IMG/VR virus record: IMGVR_UViG_3300037343_000165
Coordinates: 1 to 20,643 of that record
Length of the DNA: 20,643 nt
Strand: one strand, 5' to 3'
Source: a virus
Shown: positions 1 to 6,710 of the stretch, one piece after another
Position numbering within the stretch: position 1 is the stretch's first letter
How the letters are laid out: each line of letters opens with the position of its first letter
Made by a program: the position numbers and the translations under genes
The notes under the pieces: model-generated
The model's input: the letters and a program-made list of their open reading frames with translations, nothing else
Database searches by the model: none
Told to the model about the DNA's origin: nothing

Positions 1-79
1 ATTCCCCGCCAGGTCAACACCCTATTGCGCCGATGCGAAAAATAATGCACGTTGGCTGTGTTGGGTGGTTCTTCCGGTC

Positions 80-101
80 CCGGCGGGTGGTCACCCGCCG
101 G
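80..101. repeat. GC-rich hairpin overlapping the polymerase stop codon
   Basis: A perfect 10-base inverted repeat, CCGGCGGGTG and CACCCGCCGG, is separated by only two bases. The leftward polymerase stop codon lies inside it. In the direction of transcription no T-run follows, so it is not a classical intrinsic terminator. It could stabilise the mRNA 3' end or assist Rho-type termination; that role is inference. I see no convincing gene in positions 1-90. Confidence 0.5.
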
Positions 102-2031
102 TGCTGAGAACCAGATCCCAAGCGGCCCGCGCATAAAAGCCCCGGTCCAGCAACGCCCAATCAAAATGATGCAGATCATTGCACATCATAACCATGTGGT
201 CCTTCAGGATCGCCTGGGGCCGGTCGTGCATTGGCAGCTTGCGCAGGGGAGCCATGATCTTCCACAGCGCCGCGCCGCCCGTGTGAGTGACGTAGAAACG
301 GCCTGTCCGCTGTTGCGCCACGCCCCCGCTGTGCAGCTTGCGCTTGAACGGGCGCCCCTTGGCGTCTGGTGGCGTCCATTGGCATTCATAGTCGGAGAGC
401 GCCCCGCCCAGCATCACCCTGTCGCCGCGCTGGACCTTCAGCGTGTGCATGAACGAATAAGCGTCGGTGCAGGCCTCCACGGTCTCGGCCACCGGCACGC
501 CGCGGACGAGATACGCTTCAGCCGCCATGGCCACGATTTTACACGATTGATTTTTGTGCCAGCCGTCGCCATAGCCAAGACCGTGCTGATATTCAAACGC
601 GCCTTTGCATTTTACGGTCCCGCGCGCATCAATACACAAATAAGAATTTACGTCCCGCTGGTGGAAGCTGGCATAATCGTCTGATTCCAGTTCCAGCCCG
701 GTCAGCTTTTCCCAGTCAGCCGACACCGCGTCGCACTCCGCCATCCTGTCACGATCAACGATATACTCTACGCCGTCAGTGTTGACCTGTATCAATTCGA
801 GCGATGGGATAGCGGCCAGCCGTTCGGCCAACATGCAAAGCAATAATTGACCATTGATTGTGATTGTCATGGTGTATTGTGGATCGTAGAACGGGCTGAA
901 CGTGCTGTTGCTGTTGCCGTAGGTCGCGTTCAGGGCCAACTTCAGCGCCTTGTTGCGCGGGTCGCTCTTGGGCAGGCTGATCCGCTGATCGTAAACGTCT
1001 TTGTAAATATCGCAAAACACGTCGCTCAGATGCGCCGGGTAGACTCGGTTGGCGATGGCGAGGTTGGGGTAATAGCTGCGCACGTCCCGGCCCTGCACCA
1101 CGCGGTCGGGCGTGCTGCGCCAGGTGGTGCCGTCCTGAGCGCCGTGGATACCTCCGGTGCCAAACACAAACGTCAGGCCGTGGCAGGTGGCCGTCAGGTC
1201 ATCAAACGCACCCTTGGTGCGGGTGATCGTCTTGGCGCGCAGATAGGCCAAGACGATGTTGAACTCCGGCGTCTGGAATTGCACATATGGAAAGATGCAG
1301 TCGGCCAGCGGGATGCGCGCGCGGGGCGTTTGCCGCCACGATCCTGACTTGCCGCATATTCCAGGCTGTGCCGCGTTCAGGCGCGAGATGAAAACTTTCG
1401 AGCCGATGCTGCTGTCACTGGCGTTGGTCAGGTCCGCGTCCAGTGCGGCCGACATCTCATCCCGAAACGCCAGCGCAGCCTCGGACTGCTGGTAGAATTG
1501 AAGCGTGGCGGCCACGTCGTGCCGGTTGTATCCAAGCAACTGGGGGATCTGTTCGGGCGTCAGGACCGTGCCGGGCGGGAATGGCAGGTCCGCGACGTGC
1601 GCAAGCTGAAGGGCAATTTCTATCTGCTTCAGGCTGGTCAGCCGCGCTTGGTTATCAAAGTGATGAATCTTAAACAGATCGACTTGCGGCACGATCATAT
1701 CAGACGCCCAGACGGTATTGCGGAACCGATCGTTCCAAGGCGTTTCAATGATTCCCATAGATACTTGGTATGCGTCAGCGGCGGTAAAGGAGTCGAACCG
1801 CAACAGGGCGTGCAGTAGCGGGTAATCATAGCCGATGTTGTTATAGCCCACCATTCGATTGCCGGGATATTGACCGAGAGCATGAATAAAATTGAGCAAC
1901 TGGCGGGACTGGTTCAGCCGGTCAGATACTTCAAATATCCATTCGGTGCCGCTGGCAGCGTGAACGATCACGGCCGAAAACACGTTCGGATAGCATTCCA
2001 AATCGTAGGCAAAATCGTTCCACTGTTTCAC
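91..2031 (-). CDS. Phage family B DNA polymerase with 3'-5' exonuclease domain
   Basis: This 646-residue protein should replicate the phage genome. The N-terminal half is a DnaQ-like proofreading exonuclease: YDLE (Asp10, Glu12), a GYNNIGYDY block around 62-70, and YNRHD (Tyr168, Asp172). The polymerase half carries motif A, DVRSYYP (316-322); motif B, KLALNATYG (364-372); and motif C, QVNTDG (415-420). Motif C has NTD where most family B enzymes have DTD; the central Asp419 remains. I chose the GTG at 2029-2031 because it overlaps the upstream gene's stop as GTGA and the recognisable protein begins there (MKQWNDFAYDLE). A longer reading from 2301 adds about 90 residues of shadow sequence that overlaps the neighbour. 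It is the last gene of the leftward replication block. The polymerase call is firm; the subfamily is less certain. Confidence 0.9.
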   Translation of the reverse strand: MKQWNDFAYDLECYPNVFSAVIVHAASGTEWIFEVSDRLNQSRQLLNFIHALGQYPGNRMVGYNNIGYDYPLLHALLRFDSFTAADAYQVSMGIIETPWNDRFRNTVWASDMIVPQVDLFKIHHFDNQARLTSLKQIEIALQLAHVADLPFPPGTVLTPEQIPQLLGYNRHDVAATLQFYQQSEAALAFRDEMSAALDADLTNASDSSIGSKVFISRLNAAQPGICGKSGSWRQTPRARIPLADCIFPYVQFQTPEFNIVLAYLRAKTITRTKGAFDDLTATCHGLTFVFGTGGIHGAQDGTTWRSTPDRVVQGRDVRSYYPNLAIANRVYPAHLSDVFCDIYKDVYDQRISLPKSDPRNKALKLALNATYGNSNSTFSPFYDPQYTMTITINGQLLLCMLAERLAAIPSLELIQVNTDGVEYIVDRDRMAECDAVSADWEKLTGLELESDDYASFHQRDVNSYLCIDARGTVKCKGAFEYQHGLGYGDGWHKNQSCKIVAMAAEAYLVRGVPVAETVEACTDAYSFMHTLKVQRGDRVMLGGALSDYECQWTPPDAKGRPFKRKLHSGGVAQQRTGRFYVTHTGGAALWKIMAPLRKLPMHDRPQAILKDHMVMMCNDLHHFDWALLDRGFYARAAWDLVLSTGG

Positions 2032-2246
2032 AGCAACACCGCGTCGCAGGATTTGGTGCATGCCTCCTGTTCGGCCGATGTGGTGCAGGTGCATGCGTCG
2101 TCCTGCGCGATCAGTGTGCAGTCCGCGGCGAGGCGCCCGTAACCTGACCCGAAAGGCGTCACATAGGAGCCGTAGACCACGGCCAGCGTCCATTCCTCGC
2201 CGGTCGGGTTGTGGCGCACTCGGTCGCCTAGTTGAAATGCGGTCAT
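2028..2246 (-). CDS. Small phage protein, GDRVRH type, Cys-rich tail
   Basis: This 72-residue protein starts MTAFQLGDRVRHNPTGEEW. The GDxVRHxxTGEEW opening resembles a small beta-rich protein common beside phage replication genes; no function is known to me. The C-terminal third has Cys43, 52, 54, 63 and 67, including a C-x-C-x8-C-x3-C arrangement that could bind metal (inference). The ATG at 2244-2246 is preceded by a good GGGGAG ribosome-binding site about nine bases upstream, which argues against the in-frame ATG at 2348. The stop overlaps the polymerase GTG start by four bases, suggesting translational coupling. The 180 bases upstream (2247-2426) hold no supported gene. Confidence 0.65.
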   Translation of the reverse strand: MTAFQLGDRVRHNPTGEEWTLAVVYGSYVTPFGSGYGRLAADCTLIAQDDACTCTTSAEQEACTKSCDAVLL

Positions 2247-2426
2247 GGCATGGCTCCCCTGTTGATGTGCGGGGTCTCTCCCTCCTGTCACCGCCTGCCA
2301 CCCGTCAGGATTTGCGGTTCTACCTTTTGTCACGGTGGCTTGAGCCATTCATAGCGCGGATCAGTCAGGCATTGCTTTGTCTATCCGTCTTGGGAGAGTT
2401 GCCGCGCAGCAAACCTCTGTGACGCG

Positions 2427-3293
2427 TTACGCGCCGGGCATGCCGCCGCCCGGCGGGGGTGCCATGTATCCGCCGTAATTAGAAGGGGATGCAGTCGCCC
2501 CACCGGGTGAACTGGGCGGTGGCTGCGTCGTCCCATGTCCGTTTCCCACCGGCATCCCAGACGGCGCCGGTGCGGGGCCGGGCATCCCAGACGGGACCGG
2601 TGCGGGGGCGGGCATACCGGACGGGGGCGGTGCAAGCTGAGGGGCGCCACCCGGAGCCTGTGGCGTCTTGGTCATGCCTGCGGGCATGTAGGCGCCCGGA
2701 CCGGCGCCAAGCTGCTGTTCAAGCGTCGGGCCGCCGACGATCTCCGGGCCATAGCCGACCAGACAGATCGTCTGAGGGTTCAAATAAACCCCCGCCGTAT
2801 GGTCTTGATTGCCGTTGGCCGAGGTCGAGAACGGGACGGTGACGTAATACCCCCTCTTGATCTCGGACGGGTCGCAATAGGTCGGGACGGCGCCGTGGTA
2901 TTTCGCCGACGCGATCGGCAGCGTGGTCGAGAATTTTGCGATCCAGCACCCTGCCCCGTGCTTCCATCGCAATTCCTGCTGGCCGCTCGTCGGATTGGCG
3001 CGCATTTCATCGCCATCAACCACCTTCCACGAAAACGCCGCGGCGGCCAATCCTGTGTTGATCTGCGCCATGATGTGCGGGGCGTTGGCGTATCCGGCCT
3101 GAGCGGCCTTGAAAAGCAAGCCGAGCATTTCGTTCATGCCGGGGGCGTTCTTTTCGATCGCCACGGCAAACCAATATGACTGCTTTTCCTCGGAGATCGG
3201 GCGGTTGTTCTGGTCGGTGGTCTGCTTGGTCCACGGATCGCCTGAGATGAGGCGGCCGACCGGGGAATTTCCGTATTCTGTGTGGCGTGACAT
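2427..3293 (-). CDS. Phage ssDNA-binding-like protein (DUF2815-type) with Pro-rich repeat tail
   Basis: This 288-residue protein has a folded part at about 1-200 and a long proline/glycine/methionine-rich tail. KRGYYVTV (146-153) followed by AGVYLNPQ (167-174) and a GYGPEI block (180-185) matches what I recall of phage single-stranded-DNA-binding proteins of the DUF2815 group, which coat ssDNA during replication and recombination. Residues about 218-248 are three 10-residue units ending in PSGMP, followed by PPP and GGG stretches. Unlike T7 gp2.5 or bacterial SSB, the C-terminus (GGGMPGA) is not acidic, so the usual protein-recruiting acidic tip is missing. The ATG shares one base with the TAA of the GapR gene upstream. 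The family call is by recognition only; the location between polymerase and nuclease genes supports it. Confidence 0.65.
   Translation of the reverse strand: MSRHTEYGNSPVGRLISGDPWTKQTTDQNNRPISEEKQSYWFAVAIEKNAPGMNEMLGLLFKAAQAGYANAPHIMAQINTGLAAAAFSWKVVDGDEMRANPTSGQQELRWKHGAGCWIAKFSTTLPIASAKYHGAVPTYCDPSEIKRGYYVTVPFSTSANGNQDHTAGVYLNPQTICLVGYGPEIVGGPTLEQQLGAGPGAYMPAGMTKTPQAPGGAPQLAPPPSGMPAPAPVPSGMPGPAPAPSGMPVGNGHGTTQPPPSSPGGATASPSNYGGYMAPPPGGGMPGA
2551..2640. repeat. Three tandem 30-bp repeats inside the ssDNA-binding-like gene
   Basis: Three consecutive 30-base units begin at 2551, 2581 and 2611. The first two differ at only a few positions and the third is more diverged. Each encodes ten residues containing PSGMP on the minus strand. 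Unit number could change by replication slippage without shifting the frame. Confidence 0.85.
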
Positions 3294-3580
3294 TAGTGGT
3301 CTCCGTCATTGGTTGGGTGGCGGGGTCCGGTAGGCATTTTGATCGCTTCCCGGTATAGATCGAGAATGGCGGCCTCTTCGGCCACATCCTCAGCGCTGCG
3401 CCTGCGTTCGCTGATCAGCTTGCGCAGGATCTTGGCGTCATAGCCTCGCCCTTTGGCTTCGGCATAAACCTCCTTGACCAGATCGGCGACTTCGGACTTT
3501 TCTTTCTCAAGTCGCTCGATGCGTTCAATCACTTGCAGGATTTCGTCCCCTGCAATCGAGTTGTGTCCGGCGCCGCTCAT
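3293..3580 (-). CDS. gapR: GapR family DNA-binding protein (DUF2312)
   Basis: This 95-residue protein has the DUF2312 signature: an IERIERLEKEKSEV coiled-coil start, then KEVYAEAKGRGYD and KILRKLI, ending in EEAAILDLYREA. Host GapR in Caulobacter is a nucleoid-associated protein that binds overtwisted, AT-rich DNA and aids topoisomerases during replication. A phage copy in the replication block probably supports phage DNA replication or chromatin takeover (inference). The ATG overlaps the TGA of the DUF2800 gene as ATGA. A short polar tail (PTGPRHPTNDGDH) follows the conserved part. Confidence 0.85.
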   Translation of the reverse strand: MSGAGHNSIAGDEILQVIERIERLEKEKSEVADLVKEVYAEAKGRGYDAKILRKLISERRRSAEDVAEEAAILDLYREAIKMPTGPRHPTNDGDH

Positions 3581-4650
3581 CCTGTTTTCCCCCTGTTGAG
3601 TTGCCGGGCCAAGATGTCTTGATCCAGCGGGGCCAGCTTGTGCCCCGTGCTGGGCCTTTCGGTAATAACGGATAATTGCACGGCGGTCAACCCTGCAAGT
3701 TTGAGGTCTGCAATCCCCATCGGCACGGTCTTGGTCGCATCCTTTCCGGTCAACGCCTTGATGATGGCAGGTGGGAATTTCACGCGGGTGTTGCCCTGCC
3801 GGGGCATCAATCCCCAGCCCGGCAGGCGCTCGCCACGCTTGGCCCGCGCCTCGGCCTCAACCTCGGTGGCCTTGGCCGCTGCTGTGATGATCTCCAAGGC
3901 GTCGCGGTAGAAGTGCAACGCTTGGGACAGTTCTTCAGGCGACCGATCGCGGTGGCCGGTCATCTCGGCAATGGCCAGCGCGGTGGCGGTGGTCTGTTGC
4001 AGCGCCACGCAGCCTGACGCCCCGTCGCAATACAGGCAATGCGCGCCAGGCGTGGCGATCGGGTCAGGCTTGTAGCACTCGTCAGCCCGTTGGACGATCC
4101 ACTCGGCTTTGTCGCGGATCTGGTCAGGCGTCCAATCGATCCACCGGCGCGGGCCGTCCTGATGAAAACCGCGCGGCTGATAGATTTCCGTGCGGATCGT
4201 GTGGATTCGCTTAGGCGGCGCGCTCAAAATGGCCGCGGCATAGATGATCAGTTGCGGGCTGTCTGGCGCCACGAGCCGAAACCCGTATTTCAGATCGCGC
4301 ACGGTCAGCAGCCCGTCTGCCAGCGTCACGCAGTCGGGCGTTCCGGCGATGTGACGCCGCAACTCGACCAGTGTTTCGACCCACAATTCGCCGCCATCCG
4401 CGCGGCAAATCTCGGCATATTCCCGCATGTGGTCAATCATGGCGGCGTCGGCTTCCCAGCCGTTTTCGTGCGTCATGCCGACCTCCACGGGCTGATCGGT
4501 AAGCATCAACTCGGCGATCCATGCCGCGCAGGTGCCCTCCCGCGCGGCATCGCTGGACGGCTGCGGCCCGGCGCGGCTGGCAAACAACGGCGCCGCGGAG
4601 CATTTCGTCCAGCGATGCGCCGCGCTGGGCCGGGTCTGGATGTCGGTCAT
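3577..4650 (-). CDS. DUF2800 Cas4-like PD-(D/E)XK nuclease with putative Fe-S cysteines
   Basis: The protein has 357 residues. The nuclease core is visible as GTPD (103-106), VRDLKYG (117-123, Asp119 and Lys121) and SPQLIIYA (131-138, Gln133 and Tyr137), matching the D...DxK...Q...Y pattern of RecB/Cas4-type nucleases. Cys17 near the N-terminus plus Cys205, Cys208 and Cys214 (C-x2-C-x5-C) is the one-plus-three layout that holds a 4Fe-4S cluster in Cas4 and AddB-like nucleases. The likely role is end processing during phage replication or recombination, working with the adjacent ssDNA-binding protein. Stop and start overlap both neighbours by ATGA. The DUF2800 call is confident; the Fe-S cluster is inferred from cysteine spacing. 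Confidence 0.8.
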   Translation of the reverse strand: MTDIQTRPSAAHRWTKCSAAPLFASRAGPQPSSDAAREGTCAAWIAELMLTDQPVEVGMTHENGWEADAAMIDHMREYAEICRADGGELWVETLVELRRHIAGTPDCVTLADGLLTVRDLKYGFRLVAPDSPQLIIYAAAILSAPPKRIHTIRTEIYQPRGFHQDGPRRWIDWTPDQIRDKAEWIVQRADECYKPDPIATPGAHCLYCDGASGCVALQQTTATALAIAEMTGHRDRSPEELSQALHFYRDALEIITAAAKATEVEAEARAKRGERLPGWGLMPRQGNTRVKFPPAIIKALTGKDATKTVPMGIADLKLAGLTAVQLSVITERPSTGHKLAPLDQDILARQLNRGKTG

Positions 4651-4865
4651 GACTGCACCTGACGGGCTGCAATCATTGCGTCGGCGACGAGATACGCTAT
4701 TGTCGCAATTTCGTTCAACGTAGGTCGATAGGCGTTATCGGACCGCGCCATGTCAATCGCAAGCGCCTGCCCGGCAAAGTAATCGCGCAAGGTCATGCCG
4801 CTCGGGTGGTGCTTGGGGTCATGGTGCGGCGGATATGCTGGCCCGCCTGTGTTGTCGTAAATCAT
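4647..4865 (-). CDS. Small phage protein with GMTLRDYFA motif
   Basis: This 72-residue protein contains GGPAYPPHHD near the N-terminus, GMTLRDYFAGQAL in the middle and a C-terminal helix ending VADAMIAAR. I recognise this pattern from many small phage proteins encoded beside replication genes, but know of no function. The histidine-rich segment PPHHDPKHHPSG precedes the conserved motif. The stop overlaps the ATG of the DUF2800 gene as ATGA. The ribosome-binding site is weak (AGGGAT about ten bases upstream). Confidence 0.65.
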   Translation of the reverse strand: MIYDNTGGPAYPPHHDPKHHPSGMTLRDYFAGQALAIDMARSDNAYRPTLNEIATIAYLVADAMIAARQVQS

Positions 4866-4891
4866 GGTCGTTTATCCCTGTCATGTGTAAG

Positions 4892-4914
4892 GGGCGGGCC
4901 GCAACAGCCCGCCC
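4892..4914. repeat. GC-rich hairpin between two leftward genes
   Basis: The arms GGGCGGGC and GCCCGCCC (8 bp, perfect) enclose a seven-base loop in the 57-base gap between the Pro/Ala-rich gene and the small GMTLRDYFA gene. No T-run follows on the minus strand. It may act as a transcript-stabilising or partial termination structure that sets the ratio between the first gene and the rest of the block (inference). Confidence 0.5.
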
Positions 4915-4922
4915 GGTGCGTC

Positions 4923-5597
4923 TCAGTCGGCGCTCATGGCGTGCCGGACGCATTGATCATGGTCGTCGCCCTCATCCACCGCGTCCATGTAGGCGCTGAG
5001 GCGTGCGATGTTGGTCTGGTTCGTGTCGAGGTCGTCGTAGCTGATCGACAGTGCCGCATAGATCGTCTCGTAATCTGCCGGCAGCCCGTTGGGGTCTTGC
5101 ATCTTGGCGACAAACCGTTCCGCCATCGCCTTATACTCGATCGGCTCGGGCGGCGTGGCAGGGGCCGGTGCGGCCGGGATCGGCGTGGGCATCACGCAGA
5201 CGGGGGCCGTCTCAGGCATGGCAGGCGCCGCGCCCTTCGCGGCGACCGCAGCATCATACGCCTCCTTTTGCCCGCGCCGCGCCCGATACGACCCGTCCGC
5301 GTTCAGGCTGGGCGGGCTGCTGTGGATGGAGTCATCATGCGCCATGCCGTGACAGTCCAAGGCGCCGGCCGGTGCAGGTGCGGGGGGCGTGTCGGGTTCG
5401 GGCTGCACTGGTGCGGCGGGTTCGGGCAGGGGAGCAATGGTGACGGTGCGGGGGGCGGGCTGTGCTGGTGCGGGAGGCGTGTCGGGTGTCCATACCCCGG
5501 TCGCTGAGTCAAGCTGCGCTGTGCCAGCGGTGGTTCCAAGCAGGCGGGCGATCGTGGCGCATTCCTGGACGTTGTGGGGGTCAAAGGTGATTTGCAT
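4923..5597 (-). CDS. Pro/Ala-rich phage protein with conserved D-x-x-G...IH...DG block
   Basis: This 224-residue protein is probably first in the leftward block. A short N-terminal region (1-35) is followed by a Pro/Ala-rich linker (40-78). A compact block at 80-109 begins LDCHGMAHDDSIH and ends DGSYRARRG. A second Pro/Ala linker follows, then an acidic C-terminal helical region (about 150-224). The central block resembles the D-x-x-G-x-P-W-D-x-R-I-H...DG-x-W-x-x-RRG motif of phage proteins encoded near ssDNA-binding and nuclease genes. Here Ala-His replaces the usual Pro-Trp. Function is unknown. The ATG is preceded by GGAGA at good spacing, in the divergent promoter region. Low-complexity linkers suggest a flexible adaptor. 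Confidence 0.65.
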   Translation of the reverse strand: MQITFDPHNVQECATIARLLGTTAGTAQLDSATGVWTPDTPPAPAQPAPRTVTIAPLPEPAAPVQPEPDTPPAPAPAGALDCHGMAHDDSIHSSPPSLNADGSYRARRGQKEAYDAAVAAKGAAPAMPETAPVCVMPTPIPAAPAPATPPEPIEYKAMAERFVAKMQDPNGLPADYETIYAALSISYDDLDTNQTNIARLSAYMDAVDEGDDHDQCVRHAMSAD

Positions 5598-5706
5598 TTT
5601 CGTCTCCGGTGCGGGTTGATATTATCTGTTAATAGCCCGCGCCGGGGCTGTTGTAAATAGCTATTATTACCTTGACGCCTGCGCGCGGCGCGGCCTAGGG
5701 TTGGGC
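5598..5706. promoter_or_regulatory. Divergent early control region with AT-rich dyads
   Basis: This is the only gap separating the leftward and rightward blocks, so it should carry both early promoters. Visible elements are a dyad TATTA-5 bases-TAATA (5620-5634), a 10-base palindrome AATAGCTATT (5656-5665), and GGGTTGAT (5614-5621), which matches the core of the 12.7-kb repeats. A plausible rightward promoter is TTGACG (5672-5677), 17 bases, then CTAGGG (5695-5700). Its -10 match is weak and lies within about ten bases of the ATG, so it may be leaderless or wrong. Confidence 0.45.
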
Positions 5707-6477
5707 ATGAAAAAATCAAACCCAGCCCCCGACAGCAACATTGTAGTGTGGTTTTCCAACGGTGCTGCCAGCGCCATCGCTTGGAAAGAAACCGTCAGGC
5801 GTTACGGCAGTCAATGCAATGTGATCGCCGTAAATAATCCTGTGGCAGAGGAGGACGCGGACAACGAGCGGTTCGCTTTAGACGTTGCAGAATGGGTGGG
5901 GCAACCCCTCATTCATTACAAAAATCCAAAGTGGCCTGAAGCGTCCGCAGAAGTTGTGTGGGAAAAGCGTAAAGGAATGTCATTTCCGAATGGGGCGCCA
6001 TGCACTGTTGAACTCAAAAAAAAGGCCAGAGAGCATTTTGAGCGTGAAAATCGTGTGGACTGGCATGTTTTGGGCTTCACGTCCGACGAAAAGAAGCGGT
6101 CAGATCGCTTTATGTTGACGGAGCGGGAAAACGTCCTGCCAGTTTTGATCGAAGCTGACATATCAAAACTGGAATGCTTTGAATTGATCGCTGCGGCGGG
6201 CATCGCATTGCCAGCCGTCTATTTGCGCGGATACCCGAACGCAAATTGCATAGGGTGTGTCAAGGCAACCAGCCCGACATACTGGAACCACGTCCGCACT
6301 GCGGACCCTGAGGTTTTCCTGAGACGCGCTGTGCAGTCTCGCGCGTTAGGTGTGAGATTGGTCAGGGTCAAGGGCCAAAGGTTGTTTCTTGACGAACTGC
6401 CAGCGGATGCGATCGGCAGGCCGATGAAAAACCTAGTCTTTGAATGCGGTATATTTTGCGAAGAGCCTGAGCAGTGA
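5707..6477 (+). CDS. PP-loop / PAPS-reductase-like enzyme (adenine nucleotide alpha-hydrolase fold)
   Basis: This 256-residue protein has VVWFSNGAASA at about 13-23, the pyrophosphate-binding loop of the PAPS reductase and ATP-pyrophosphatase superfamily. Asn sits where the classic SGG loop has Gly. Downstream cysteines appear in APCTVELKKKA, NANCIGCVKA and a C-terminal ECGIFC. Such cysteine-bearing phage homologues may activate a substrate with ATP and transfer sulfur, or act in DNA or nucleotide modification; the true substrate is unknown. The first ATG (5707) fits the fold better than the TTG two codons earlier. The gene is visibly richer in A+T than its neighbours, hinting at separate acquisition. 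Its stop overlaps the next GTG start. Confidence 0.7.
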   Translation: MKKSNPAPDSNIVVWFSNGAASAIAWKETVRRYGSQCNVIAVNNPVAEEDADNERFALDVAEWVGQPLIHYKNPKWPEASAEVVWEKRKGMSFPNGAPCTVELKKKAREHFERENRVDWHVLGFTSDEKKRSDRFMLTERENVLPVLIEADISKLECFELIAAAGIALPAVYLRGYPNANCIGCVKATSPTYWNHVRTADPEVFLRRAVQSRALGVRLVRVKGQRLFLDELPADAIGRPMKNLVFECGIFCEEPEQ

Positions 6478-6710
6478 ACCATATGCCCCCAGCACCCCGC
6501 AAATTTTACGTCACCGCCATTGATGGGCCGCGCGTCCATTTTCTGGCGGGGCCGTATGACACTCTCCTTTTGGCTGAGGCGCAGGTTGATACCGTGCGCA
6601 CATTGGCCTGTGATTTTGAGCAAAATGCGAGCGCCGGTCGGGCGCATTTTATGGCGTATGGCGTGACCCGCACGACCGGTGACCATAAGACGGCTCTGGG
6701 GGTGAAATGA
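6474..6710 (+). CDS. Small phage protein (YVTAIDGPR...LAGPYDT type)
   Basis: This 78-residue protein contains FYVTAIDGPRVHFLAGPYDTLLLAEAQ. The pattern recurs in small conserved phage proteins beside helicase genes; I know no function. The start is either the GTG at 6474, coupled to the PP-loop gene as GTGA, or the ATG at 6483, which removes three residues. Neither has a strong ribosome-binding site. The stop overlaps the helicase ATG as ATGA. Confidence 0.6.
   Translation: MNHMPPAPRKFYVTAIDGPRVHFLAGPYDTLLLAEAQVDTVRTLACDFEQNASAGRAHFMAYGVTRTTGDHKTALGVK

Noticed and set aside
52-684. 210-residue plus-strand open frame over the polymerase gene
   Set aside because: It is antisense to a gene with complete polymerase motifs, shows no recognisable domain, and is explained by high G+C content.
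2032-2301. Extension of the polymerase to an upstream start at 2301
   Set aside because: The extra 90 residues are Arg/Pro-rich shadow sequence, overlap a better-supported small gene, and a GTG start coupled to that gene's stop fits the protein.
2381-2650. Arg/Pro-rich minus-strand open frame overlapping the ssDNA-binding-like gene's repeats
   Set aside because: It is an out-of-frame reading of the proline-rich repeat region and has no independent support.
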